DNA of 64,000 bases from Thereva unica (lineage: Eukaryota > Arthropoda > Insecta > Diptera > Therevidae). A program made the position numbers and the translations under genes. How positions within the stretch are numbered: the stretch's first letter is position 1; the number at the start of each line of letters is the position of its first letter. The stretch is from positions 1,736,001-1,800,000 of the forward strand of contig OX465285.1 of the NCBI GenBank assembly GCA_949987705.1, written 5' to 3'. This document shows positions 46,160 to 56,618 of the stretch, in pieces. The notes beneath the pieces were generated by a model, which saw nothing but the letters and a program-made list of their open reading frames with translations, was not told the DNA's origin and made no database searches.

Positions 46160-47540
46160 ATGTGCGATTTCGAGATTCTGGGAGGTATGGCAAGGAAGCC
46201 ACCACCCTTCCATCAGCGTGTTCGTGCATCCAATTAGGGTGATGACTACTATAGACCCTCTTTAACTTTTTTGGAAGGAGTTTTTGCACGGTTCCACTAG
46301 AATGCGCCCCTGGCTACTCAGTCCATAACCCTTGGCTATGACTTCTTTCGAGTCTACCTAGCTCAACTCTGCATCGCTCCACTAGCTTGAAATCGCCGAG
46401 GCTAAAACTGTTACATGGAAGTTTGGCTATCTAAAGGGATTCCAATGCTGCATCCTTGTGCCAGTTCTAGGTTTATTGCCTGGTAGACCATCAGCATCTA
46501 CAGTATATTCGCTTGAAAAAAGCTGGCGTGTACCCGAAGGGGCCAGGGCAGTGAACTATAAGTGGTTCTTCGATAGACCGCTGTCCCAACACCCTCTGAT
46601 ATGTTGAAGGTGTCGGTGAATACCACTAGATCAAACTTCTTCAAAACGTCTCCAATCTATCGAACTAAAGTTTGAGAGCCCCTTCCCAAGCCTCAACCCC
46701 GAACCGAAAACTCCAAAAAGAGCTTATTCTGAACGAAATGTCTAAAAAGAGACTTGGAAAACTTTTCCAAATTATAAAAGTACACCAGGAATATAACGGC
46801 ACAAGCTAGGACCTTTCTCAAACCCTTAAAAGTGGGAAAAAAATCTCTCGAATAGCGCATGACCAGCACCGAAGTTATTGATTGAAATGATGCGGTGAAA
46901 TTCCTTGAGCTTTCCAGTATTGGAAATTGGCCTGCGCATGCCCGCGATCCACGGATAGTTTCCATGTTAGAAAATACCAGTCCATCATCCTGGAACAGTT
47001 TTTCGGAAAAACTCCGCTATTGCATTGGTATTGGTGCTGTTACACAACCGACAATTTTGTAGAGTTGCGTGAGCGCCATTTTTCTTTCTTTGATATTGGT
47101 ATATTCTTACCATATGTCCCATTAACTAACACATGCGGGGGTTTACTGATGTTAGTGGGGCTAGCCACCCCTTGGCCCGATTGAAATTGCATAGCCAGTG
47201 CCAATGGCAGGGTGGTCGGGGGTGGAATAATCTATCTGAAGGCTCCGAGAGTCTCAAACACGTGACTGGGCCCCTGCACCAAATTACGTCACTCCTCAGC
47301 TGTTGGGAAGCTCGTTGGCTATTCTAAAATGAGAGCTTCTGTAGCTTTTTGCTTGACACCGAGGAAAAGGACCCGTAAAATGTAGGACGAGGTATTTCTG
47401 GGACAACTGTCTTTTGATAGGGGTGGAAGGATACCGGAGAGCCGGAATGGTGTGATACCGGTGTAAGCTTCGTTGCTGGCTGCAAAATTAATCCGGGGCC
47501 GAGAGGGGGCGGCGGGCTGTAATGAATGCCGCTCTGCGTT
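46160..47540. other. Unassigned, probably transposon debris
   Basis: Balanced base composition and short open frames on both strands, none recognised. Confidence 0.3.
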
Positions 47541-48240
47541 AATTACCGTAACCGCCATAACCCAGCTAATATGTAACCAAATTTAGAAATTTTAATTTGC
47601 ATTTGTTACTCTCTGGCTGGCATTAATGGCGGCGGCTCTTCGTAGTGTGGCTGCGTACAGTCGTTGCTGGAGAGCAGCGCTTTTACGTAACTGCTCTTGG
47701 AGATTCATAATTCTACAAGCTCTCTCGCAAGATTCCACCTATTCCGGAGTTAATTAGACAGAAAATTGCAAATCGATTCCGGCTTAATGGTTTCGTAATC
47801 AAGAACCAGAAATCCAACATCCACCGGCCGACAATCTGGCTCCGTGGCTCCAATCCAGACTAGAACCATTATTCCAGAGCGCCTCCGGTTATGTAACATC
47901 AAGTGGCAACGCAACGCTGGCAGATTGCATCTCGGAGGAGTTCGGGGTTCGCACTGGGGAGCTTTTCTGGCGATTCCGGGTGAGCTTTCTTCGGGCTCCT
48001 ACTTTGCATAGTTGTGGAGCGAAATTATGGACAAAGTGCAAATTATTTGCGCAATCAATTAGCGAGTTCTGAATTATTTATGGGGAGGTTACGACGCTGG
48101 CTGCGGACTGATTTGCAGCTTTTACACGCTGGTATTAAGTCATCGGATGAAGATGGTAATTGATTGTTGTGGTTCTGTTCTGCTGTGGAAGTAATTAATG
48201 TGTGCTTGCAAAAAAGGTGATTTTTTGCAGTATTGACGTG
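47540..48240. other. Complex, non-repetitive island with homeodomain-type motifs
   Basis: Unlike its surroundings this segment is neither low-complexity nor recognisably transposon-derived. It contains several TAATTA/TAATTG/CAATTAG cores (about 47540, 47752, 48056 and 48157), a C/EBP-like TTGCGCAATC at 48048-48057 and GCGGCGGC at 47630. The open frames are short. It could be a cis-regulatory element of a neighbouring gene or simply unique spacer. Confidence 0.3.
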
Positions 48241-48689
48241 CGTCAGCTTGCATTAGATAGTTGCACTTGGAATGAACTCTAGAAGCAGTGAATTGGGCCA
48301 TCGGTGGGATAAGGGGAATTGCATGCAGTATGGTGTATGGTGTTTTGGGGGTTCAACCACCCCCCGAAATATGGCAAGGCGCTGGTGTCATTGCCTAAAG
48401 TTTCGCACCAAGCGAGATAACGCCACCAAGCAAGCAAGAATGTAGTCACAGCCGCATTTTTGGAGTTCATTCAAACACCTTGCATCTAACATTTGCTTCT
48501 GTTTCCTCTAGTTCCGGTATGTCCTGGGGTAGTACATTTCCAGACTTAACGGATCTACTGACAGAAGACACAACGGTTGCGAATTCCCTGTCGGCTCCCC
48601 AAAATGCGAGGCTGTGGTAAAAGATTAATATGTTATTGAATTCCATCATTGACCAACTCTACCACGTCCTTCACCATTCAGACACGCGT

Positions 48690-49232
48690 TTCAGATCACT
48701 GTTTAGCTGAACAATACAATCTTCGATAAGTTCAAAAGGATAAATCTGCACGCCATGGGCATAGAAGAATGGTTGACTACATTTGGCAGGTCTTTTATAT
48801 AAAGGCTGAAAAGCAAGGGGCCCAGGATAGAGCCTTGAGGTACTCCACAATGAAGAAGCGCAGGTTCGGCGAAAGACTCTGGTACCTTAATAATTTGGGA
48901 GCGCACCTGGAAATAACTTTCAACAAGTTTGACTGTTTGACTGACTGAAGACTGATTGGACGAAAGTCAGATGGTTGCGATGGAGGGAACTTTTTCGGAA
49001 TAGCTACAACAAGAGCCTGTTTCCATGAACTAGGAGACTGAGAAACTCTAAGTCAGGCGTTGAAAATATGAGTAAGAACATCAGATACAAGTAGGGCAAT
49101 CAATTTCATGAACTTTGGAGAGACGTTGTCAACACCCACGGCGTTTGATTTGATAGAGAGCAACGCAGAAAGAAGTACGTGGCTGTCCACACAACGAAAG
49201 GAAAAGCCATCGGGTGGGCATCGATTGGTACA
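48690..49232 (-). mobile_element. Jockey-like LINE reverse transcriptase fragment
   Basis: Reading leftwards: a block like SIKSNAVGVDNVSPKF (K..G.D..(S/P)), then 'SSWKQALVVAIPKKFPPSQP' with SDFRPISL, and finally LLHCGVPQGSILGPLLFSLY with IKDLP (48703-48906). These are RT blocks in the correct order, but with stops and a missing middle. Dead copy, bounded on the right by the 3' end of a second LINE. Confidence 0.8.
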
Positions 49233-49240
49233 GTGACACG

Positions 49241-49512
49241 AGTCACCCTTTGTACTACTAGTCCGTCATGTCGTTCAAGTCATGGTACATTGTATAGTAA
49301 TAAGTTTGAACTGAAGGAAAGATGAGATAGGATAGGTTAGGAGTCTGGAGGGCGCATGAGCAGATGTCGATGAACCTTTCGTTTGAGCTCTGAAGGAGAA
49401 ACTTGCATGTCTTAACGAAGCCGAGGCGATGATACGCTTGTTTGGTGACTTGGAGCATGTGATTATTCCATCGCAGATCGTTGGATATAGTCACGACAAG
49501 GATGTTAAGAGA
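49241..49512 (-). mobile_element. LINE C-terminal fragment with 3' end
   Basis: The 78-residue minus frame starts 'TISNDLRWNNHMLQVTKQAY' and continues RLGFVKTCK, the post-RT block (G..(I/V)S.DL.WN.HI....KA...LG...R). The stop (DLNDMTD, end) is followed at once by GTAGTACAAAGGG, the end motif shared with the LINE at 5660. It inserted next to, and is not continuous with, the fragment on its left. Confidence 0.75.
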
Positions 49513-49519
49513 TGGAATA

Positions 49520-50050
49520 CCTTATCCTGATATGGAGGCTCCGCATCTTCTCTTTTCTACCATCCTCATGGGACTTTTATGGCTGTACCTTATATTCATC
49601 GGTGTAGAACCAGCTATTGGATCCCCTCCAGTTCGGTGAAGACGACCTTTCCGATCAGACTTTCTTTTGATTGAGGAGGATCCTGTATCCGGATCCACCT
49701 TTAGGCTTTGCCTTGAGGAAGAGAGGGTGCCCTTCATGCTCCCTGCGAATACCCCGCGGTAACTCGAAAGGTGAAGTCTAAACGGCAACCCAGTAGTGCA
49801 ATAGGCCAAGTGAAGTGTCCTCGGTACTTTGGATCCAATACCACACCAAAGAAGAAGAAGATCTCAGTTTGCTGCAGTCAGGCCAAGTCTTAATAGTCCT
49901 CTGACGTATGATGTTGAACACCGCCATTTGTCGCTAACTATTGAAAGGAAGTCCATGATGATATATTCCTTCAGCACACCCAGCAGCTTCTGCACTTTGT
50001 CCACTAGTGTGACTAAGTTTGGTCAATTCATATGCCTTCTCGTTGCCCGC
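49520..50050. other. Unassigned, probably transposon debris
   Basis: A minus frame of 95 residues (49522-49809) is Ser/Arg/Gly-rich with no recognisable domain. Confidence 0.3.
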
Positions 50051-50059
50051 GATGTTCCT

Positions 50060-50330
50060 ATGATCCGATACTCACTGTAGAATCACCCTCGACTTCCAGG
50101 TTTCGTCCAGATTCGACGTAATATGAACTACATCCAGTTCCCTAATAACTGCTTGGTTATCCGGTAACATGATTGCCCTGACTCCCAGCCTTAAGTTCGT
50201 CAGTATTTCTAGGCAGTTTTGAAGAATACCGCCTACGACGCCTACTCTCACTTCCTCAATTTTAGGGCCATCTGTGTATAAAATTATGTCATAGTTTTTG
50301 TCCGGCTGTAAGTCTTCTTGGAAGCAGTAT
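50060..50330 (-). mobile_element. LINE RNase H domain fragment
   Basis: The minus strand reads IILYTDGPKIEEVRVGVVGG and, further on, 'DNQAVIRELDVVHITSN'. This is the RNase H pattern of I/R1-type LINEs (I(F/Y)TDGSK...GVG, then (S/D)(S/N)QA.I.AL......S). The first catalytic aspartate (TDG) is retained. Short and truncated. Confidence 0.65.
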
Positions 50331-50539
50331 ATTGCTGCGTACTTACATCTCCTCTACTTACTAGCTTCAGGTATGTGAAGAAAACTGGGAAGCACCGGAA
50401 AGTATGGGCTAGGATTTAGATTGGATTATTCCAAATAGCTCTGAGTTGAAGGAACTCAACTTTTCAGCTTGTATGGCTTCACAGGACCTAACTCCAAGGT
50501 CTCGATTGCAATAAGTAGGTGGCCCTCTGTTACAGATCC

Positions 50540-51050
50540 ATGACATTGAGACCTATGCTAGGCTCAACCTTGAGAAAGGTTTGAAAGGCGCCTACATTAA
50601 AATCTTTTCGGACAGTCAAGCTTCCATCAAGGCACCCTCAAAATAGAAGTTTTCATCCAAAATAGTTGTAGAATGCTTTGATGTACTCCAGATCTTGGCC
50701 AGGGAAAATAGGATCTCGCTCTGTTGGCTTCCCGGGCCTCGAGGACAATGAAGCTGCAGACAACCCTGCGAGGGAGGGGTCTAAGACGCTTCTATGGCAT
50801 CTTATGGTGAACTTCCAAGTCCTTGATAAAGGACTGGGTTAAGGCACCTAGCTTAGGAATCTGTGCTAGCTTTTAGACAGGCTAAAGAACTATTAAGACC
50901 CTTTGCCTTAAGGGGTGGACATTGGCTGTAATAGGGATATCTGACTAATCTTGACTTCGTACCGAGGGCCGACGGTCTTTTCCGCCAGTGGGGCATGTAC
51001 ACAATAGGCCTAACTTAGCTGTGTTGTTGAGCATATGGGCTGCCCCCTTT
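50540..51050 (+). mobile_element. LINE RNase H domain fragment, opposite strand
   Basis: The plus strand reads KGAYIKIFSDSQASIKAPSK, then 'KIVVECFDVLQILARENRIS' with LCWLPGP, i.e. the I/Outcast-type RNase H (FSDSQA.I.AL, V.EC...L..L.....(I/L).WVPGH.G..GNE.AD). Stops interrupt it. It points away from the fragment at 50060, so the two are separate insertions. Confidence 0.75.
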
Positions 51051-51059
51051 CGGAGCCCG

Positions 51060-51740
51060 TAGATAGAGATGTTAGGCAGCAAAGTGGGCGAGGAACTCTA
51101 TTTTTGACTACTAACTGCTCCTAGTCAGTCAAAGGTGGAGCACAACAAAGAAAGAAAAATAGGCCTCCTAAAGAGACCACGACGAGATATTACCATAATT
51201 ACAGCATGGATGCATTGGCCTATAATAGGGACCACACTGCCAAGCTGGTTATCCGACGCAATGTCTGTTGCCTTAGCTTAGCTGCGGAGAGATGATTGAC
51301 CAAGCCCCAGCTCATATAATCGAGCTCTCCTCGAAGTGGGGTCGAATGAAGGATTTGCATATCCCGAATTCTCTTGCAAGCCTTGAAAGAAATACACAGT
51401 GCCTGGTCCAGGCTAGAGCCGGGCAACTGGGAAGAGAATGGATCGTTTGTTTATCTAGCTTGTTCCTTCCCACAACTACGATAGTGCTTATTTTATGGAA
51501 TTCTCAATCTAGTCGCATGCTCCTCACAATTCACCAGTATCCTGTAATGATCGGCACATTCTGTGGTCATCATCAAGAGACTTGACCGGCCAGCACAATC
51601 GGTTAAACAACCATCTCACCTTAGGTAGACAAGTTTGTGGGATCTAAACAGCACACCCTCGTGCTAACTAGGTCTCCGGTCGCCCTGAAGACCGCCCTAC
51701 ACAATCCTAACCTAAACTTTCAACGACTAGAGCATTCCAT
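51060..51740. other. Unassigned, probably LINE tail
   Basis: Follows the RNase H fragment in the same orientation and has similar composition. Short frames, no recognised motif. Confidence 0.3.
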
Positions 51741-52640
51741 ATTCTATGAAAGAAAGTAAACGGCCTAAGTAAGTACCATATAAGCTCTAACTACTCTACA
51801 AGCCCTACCTTAAACTTAATACTAACTTGTTTCTATTAATATTAAATGCCTAAATCGCTAATCACAAAATCGCGCCAAAGATTGACAGAAATTTATATGA
51901 GAACAACAAATAACAATTTAACAAAATGTTTACCATTATAATATGAATAACGCCACTAAAACTGTTAAAACACAATATTTACCAGTTCTATGTAGTTATT
52001 AAATATTAAATTCTTTCTATTTTCACAATATTCGTATGAATATAAATTAATTAACGATAAAGCAATCACATGTCATAATTATTTTCAACTGTCAAACTGG
52101 TTATTTAAAAAAAAGCGTTAGGTCCGCTGTATTTATAATTGTTTATAATATTTCAACTTCCGCTTCCATTTTCAGAAAAAAAAACGGTTTTGTAATAATT
52201 TTCGAAATTAGTATAAAAATTATAAATAAAATAGTAGTTAATAAAAATAGTTTTATTTTGAATATTCAATATTTTAAGTATGTATTGTTATTGCGTAGGA
52301 ATTAAAATTCCTTTTAACTTAATGCATTTTTTTTACCAACAAACTTAATTTTATCGTTTTTCTGCAAAAGAATAAAACCGCTGTAAAAATACAATTTTGT
52401 TTGGTTATATCAAATGTTATTCGAGCTTAATTTCTCAAAAATATCGAATTAAATTTATTATGGTTATTAAACTAGTACAATTCATTATTAAAAAACATAA
52501 ATTTAAATCAACGAAAACTTAATATTTATTTTCCATCTGTCCTCTTTGTTTATTTTTTTACTTTTTCCGTAATTTATCAGATCGAGTCTCGATATTCCTT
52601 TGTATGTGAATTATTTGTTCGTCATTTTGAAATCCACCAG
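51741..52640. other. AT-rich region upstream of Lamp1
   Basis: Free of recognisable transposon sequence; immediately precedes the predicted Lamp1 start site. No specific factor sites are called. Confidence 0.4.
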
Positions 52641-52646
52641 CAGCTG

Positions 52647-52681
52647 TCAGTTTAATTTGCGCAGAAGTCTGAATTGGTTCC
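52647..52681 (+). promoter_or_regulatory. Lamp1: Predicted Lamp1 core promoter (Inr + DPE)
   Basis: An initiator TCAGTT lies at 52647-52652 with A+1 at 52649. Exactly at +28 to +32 (52676-52680) is GGTTC, fitting the downstream promoter element consensus RGWYV, for which spacing from the Inr is strict. No TATA box is present upstream. The implied 5' UTR is about 167 bases without an intron. A TATA-less Inr/DPE promoter is common in fly genes. Confidence 0.55.
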
Positions 52682-52815
52682 AATAAAAAAAAGTTAAGTG
52701 CGAACGTGTCCAAAGTACAGTAATTGCAGGAGGAAACGTTTTAATAAATAAATAGAAAAGATCGCGTAAATAGTTTATATAATAATATTAAATTGTCTAG
52801 AAAAGTGTCGAAAAA

Positions 52816-52888
52816 ATGCTGTCCAGAAACGGGAGTAAATTCCTTCTGATTTGTGCCCTCCTTGCATGCAGCACGACGCTCAGCAATG
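52816..52888 (+). CDS. Lamp1: Lamp1 exon 1 (signal peptide)
   Basis: The ATG at 52816 opens 24 codons plus one base, ending at a consensus donor GTGAGT (52889-52894). The product begins MLSRNGSKFLLICALLACST, a typical signal peptide with a basic start and a Leu/Ile/Ala core, probably cleaved near residue 24. The phase (one base) joins exactly to the exon at 63348. The exon is too short to stand out as an open frame and is identified from its position upstream of the LAMP-type exon, the signal peptide and the splice donor. If the pairing is right, intron 1 is 10459 bases. Medium-high confidence. Confidence 0.75.
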
Positions 52889-54139
52889 GTGAGTAGAGAA
52901 GTCTTAAATTGTTACACTTTTTGTAGTGCAGACAGAATATACGGGCGAGAAAATGCGATGCAGAACTGACAAAACCTCGACCTTTTTATAGAGAGTTGTG
53001 AAATTCATCAGTCGAGCGTCTGGCCATGAAAAATGTGTGAAGCGAGAACAATAAAAAAAGAAGAGTTTTTTCAGGGGGGTTGCAAAATCATGTGATTGGG
53101 AAATGAGCTCGCATAAATATTTAAAAAAATACTCCTAGGAAGAAGGTTTTTTATGTAATTACGTGAAAAACCAGAGAAAACTCCTTTTGGGCTATAACTC
53201 CTCCGCCCTCGACCAATTTTCCAGCGGTGATAGAAGCCCCCCCCGAGGGAATACTCTTTGACAGGCCACTATCAAAGTTTCTCGGTCTTTCTTTGCGCTG
53301 TTATCATTGTGCTGACAGCGGTATTTCCTTTTGCCTACTCTGTGCGAGGGGGGAACATGACTTATCAGTACAAATTTACAGTTATTCATAAACTTTAATC
53401 CACTTAAAGGAATTTTTTCCAGGCCCGAGACTTGGTCGTCTAAAATGCACAAAATGCGCTTAGAGAAATCGCTCCCGTCGTCTCCCGTCAGAAGCTCTTT
53501 GTTTAGCATGCTAGAGTAGCTAGCTGCCAGTCTGTGCAGCTGCTGACGTTTGGTTGATTCAACGAAAACTGCTGGTAATCATTCACACGAACAAAAAAAC
53601 CGAGATTTTTGCAATTTTTATTATGAAATCTCACTTGATCTGTGGTTTGTTTTTTTGTTTTTGTTTTTCTTCATGCAAACTAGTTTTCTGCGGATTTATA
53701 AACGCCCCTAGGATAGATTGATGGATTGCCGTACATATGATAGGATTTCTGTCGCTGATGGAAGAGCATTTACGTCACTTGTCTTAGAAAACACTCGACC
53801 AAAAATCCCATTCATTACACCCCAAAAACTACGATGGAAAACTAGACAGACACATTCAGGAACTATTAATAGAATTTTGCATTGAAGCCCGACGTATGCT
53901 GTAAAGTTTCCGAGTAGCGAATTTGCATTTTTATCTAAATGACAGCGGAAACAAGTTTATCTTCTGATAAAAAACAATTTCTCTTAACTCACGAATATAT
54001 AATTAAAAACCAGATTTTCAGCTTTATCTCACCGCACTAGCCGAGCTTGATTCATCAGTTTCAATCATATTCCGCCCACTTGTATACGAGCGAAAAGGGG
54101 GATTTTTATATGAGGCGTAGCTTTCGCTGCGGTCTCATA

Positions 54140-54600
54140 ATCATCATTGGTGATGCAGCCCTTGGTGAGCCTCAACTTCTTCAAGAATTTTCATCCAACG
54201 TTCTTGGTCTTGCGTATGCCTTTTCCAGTTGGTAATCTCAATCGTGCGTAAGTCCAGTTCTTGGAAGTGCACTGTTCTTTAGATGAGGACGAGACCTACG
54301 AGCAACTTTGATACCCTATTATTAGCTGATGAAGCCTGCGGGATGCCTTATTATAGATACCATTTTATCGTCTTTATATCTCTTGCTAGGTCTTACTTGT
54401 GGCCTCCCTTCTGGCGCTTGGAGTAACAAGATATTTGGGGGCGCTTCTTCCGGCATTCTCATTACATCATATTCTTTACAGCATAACCATGAGATGTTGA
54501 ACCTTTGGTTTGTCAGTTCTTTATACATATATCTGGTAGAATTTGAGGTTGCATTTTCTTCTCCAGACACCTTCATTTACTGCCCCTGTGATCTTGCAGA
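54140..54600 (-). mobile_element. RTE/Craf-like LINE C-terminus
   Basis: The minus strand reads VMRMPEEAPPNILLLQAPEG and then RPQVRPSKRYKDD, the .(V/I).RMP...PP......P.G.R..GRP..R(W/Y).D block. Another frame continues LDLRTIEITNWKRHTQDQER with WMKILEEVEAHQGLHHQ and a stop, the family's usual last residues. One frameshift separates the two halves. Fairly well preserved. Confidence 0.7.
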
Positions 54601-55022
54601 GAATTCTTCTCTCGCAATTCCAAGAACCTGCTCGTTTTACCTAGTTCGCTAGCAAACCGTAGGGCGTTTTGTTCGCTAGCAGTATCCTTATAAAATAAAC
54701 TTATTTAGAAGTGTCCCTCCTGTCCTGCCTCTCGGACCATTTTTTCTTATAAAATGTTAGTTAAATAGTAAGCAGGATAGTAAGTCTCCTTATCTCGGCC
54801 CCATGTTCTTATCGATTGCCTGTCGTAATGAAAGTATGTGATCAGTAATGGACTTTTGATTTCTCAGCCTTTTTCTATCTTCTTGGTTGTCCCTTAAGCC
54901 ATGCGAGCACTACTTTTGAGTCCACCCAAGCTATTTAACAGAACGGCACCGCATAGCTGCAATCTTGGATATGACATGGTTAGGTTAAGTCGAAATGGCT
55001 GCTCCCCCACTAGGAAGCCCAC

Positions 55023-55300
55023 TTAGGCACACCATTGGGCCCATTGTGATGCCATTCTAACGCTGGGACAAAATTCAGGCCATTTCAAGATATTTGGAGT
55101 TTTTAAAAAGCGGCAGAGGTCTGGAACGTCAGTGTTTTGTAGCTCACTCAATCCATCATTTTCATTACCACAACTTCTGCATAAGTCGTTGTGGGGGAGT
55201 CGCAATCTTTCGGCATGAGGGCCAAATGGACAGTGACCAGGCAGCACCTTCACTACATGGCTTATCTCTTTTTTGTTCAACTGAACAAGAGATTACGAAC
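55023..55300 (-). mobile_element. LINE C-terminal fragment (RNase H-distal zinc region)
   Basis: The minus frame contains 'VVKVLPGHCPFGPHAERLRL' followed by PHNDLCRSCGNEND. This matches the conserved I/Outcast LINE end (V..LTGH...G.H..RL.....D.CR.C...(D/E)E). Only the CRSC half of the Cys/His cluster is obvious. Truncated on both sides. Confidence 0.7.
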
Positions 55301-55639
55301 GCTTCATGTCCAAAGTCGGCCATATTGGGTGAAGAGTGCGGCACATTGTTGCTGTGGTCCATCGCAGCCCGGCTCGAGCCTAGCTGATATTTCTCACAGC
55401 CAGTTTATAGGTGGCTAGGGGCATTCCCATCTGGGTTAAGTGGGGTATCTTTACCACTTCAGTTCCCTGTCTAGCAAGCTCATCTACCCTGCAGTTTTCT
55501 CATCATTCGCTAACAGTTGTAGCGCTTAAATTGTCGAGATTCACCGTTATACCGAGATTCACCGTTTGTACCTGATACGTCTAGTACCTGGTCAGCTCGG
55601 TTTTTTTCTCCATAATATGGTCTAATATGCCATTCGGGT

Positions 55640-55900
55640 GAACAAGAATCATCCGCTACATTTTTTTACAATATGAGCCGCCTTACCAAATCGATATTTT
55701 CTCCAATTCGGCAGAGATGAAGATAACTTTGGCTGTAAAGTTGGTCCTGTCTGTTGGTTTAGGATCTTCCCATTTAAGCTCGGCGCTGAATCGTCGAATA
55801 CTAGACGTACCTTGGTCGTCGTGCTGTCTTTGATCACGGCGGGATGTGGCATGTAGTATCGTTGAAGCTTGCTCTCGTCATTCGGCTTCACATGGCCAAT
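55640..55900 (-). mobile_element. BEL/Pao retrotransposon RT fragment
   Basis: The minus frame reads KLQRYYMPHPAVIKDSTTTK followed by VRLVFDDSAPSLNGKILN and GPTLQPKL. This is the entry into BEL/Pao reverse transcriptase (.YLPHH.V.K..S.TTK.RVVFDASAK...G.SLND....GP.LQ..L). The catalytic block after it is lost. It is the only BEL/Pao piece seen in the window. Confidence 0.8.
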
Positions 55901-55964
55901 ATCTAGATACTCCTGTAGACCGTCGTGGTATCGCTGTTTTAGATCGGGCTGTTCTATTTAATCT

Positions 55965-56298
55965 GGGGCCGTATTTGGTTTCTCGAGTCGACATTGTCGT
56001 CTGTCGAAAAATAAAAATTTGCATTTGGCGACACGATATCGTCTCTTAACGTGTCGATAAAGACGTTTGACGATTATTAAAAAGCTCAATTTATGCATAC
56101 AATAAACTTTTAACAATTTCTATTTTAATTAAATATACGGGGTTTGCTTCCTTGAAGTAATACCACCCAATTTGATGGTTTTGTATGGCTGCGCTTAGCT
56201 GTCGATTTGGTCGTGAAACCAAATATGAAAATTAAAGAAAATCGAGAAGCTTTTTTTGACGAGTGGATCTATCGACTCGAGAAACCAAATACGGCCCC
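55965..56298. mobile_element. MITE with perfect 27-bp inverted ends
   Basis: The ends 55965-55991 and 56272-56298 are perfect inverted copies starting GGGGCCGTATTTGGTTTCTC. The 280 bases between are AT-rich and non-coding. No matching direct flanks were identified. Its superfamily is unclear. Confidence 0.8.
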
Positions 56299-56492
56299 TG
56301 GATGGCGCTTGCCGCGTTGAGTCTGGTAGGCTGTCATCTTGGAAGGGTATACATGTATTGTCTGACGTTTGGTCTTTTCGTTGTACAACCTTTCACACCG
56401 CTCTTCCTCCTTGGTTAAGACCCTCACAGCCGGTAATTCTTACTCCTAGAATTGTCTTCACTTGCAAAAGACAGATTTTCTATGAATTAATG

Positions 56493-56618
56493 GGCCCTAT
56501 TCTGATTCTCACTTTCACGGCGAGTGACTACCCAAGACACAATTTTACATTACACTTTTTATTTGAAAATGTGTCTTGGATTGTCACTCGCCGTGAAAGT
56601 GAGAATCAGAATAGGGCC
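56493..56618. mobile_element. Palindromic MITE, ~50-bp arms
   Basis: The 126-base element is almost a perfect hairpin. The left arm begins GGCCCTATTCTGATTCTCAC and its inverse ends the element at 56618, the first 36 bases matching perfectly. A further 15 to 20 bases match with small indels before a short AT-rich loop. No coding capacity. Confidence 0.85.
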
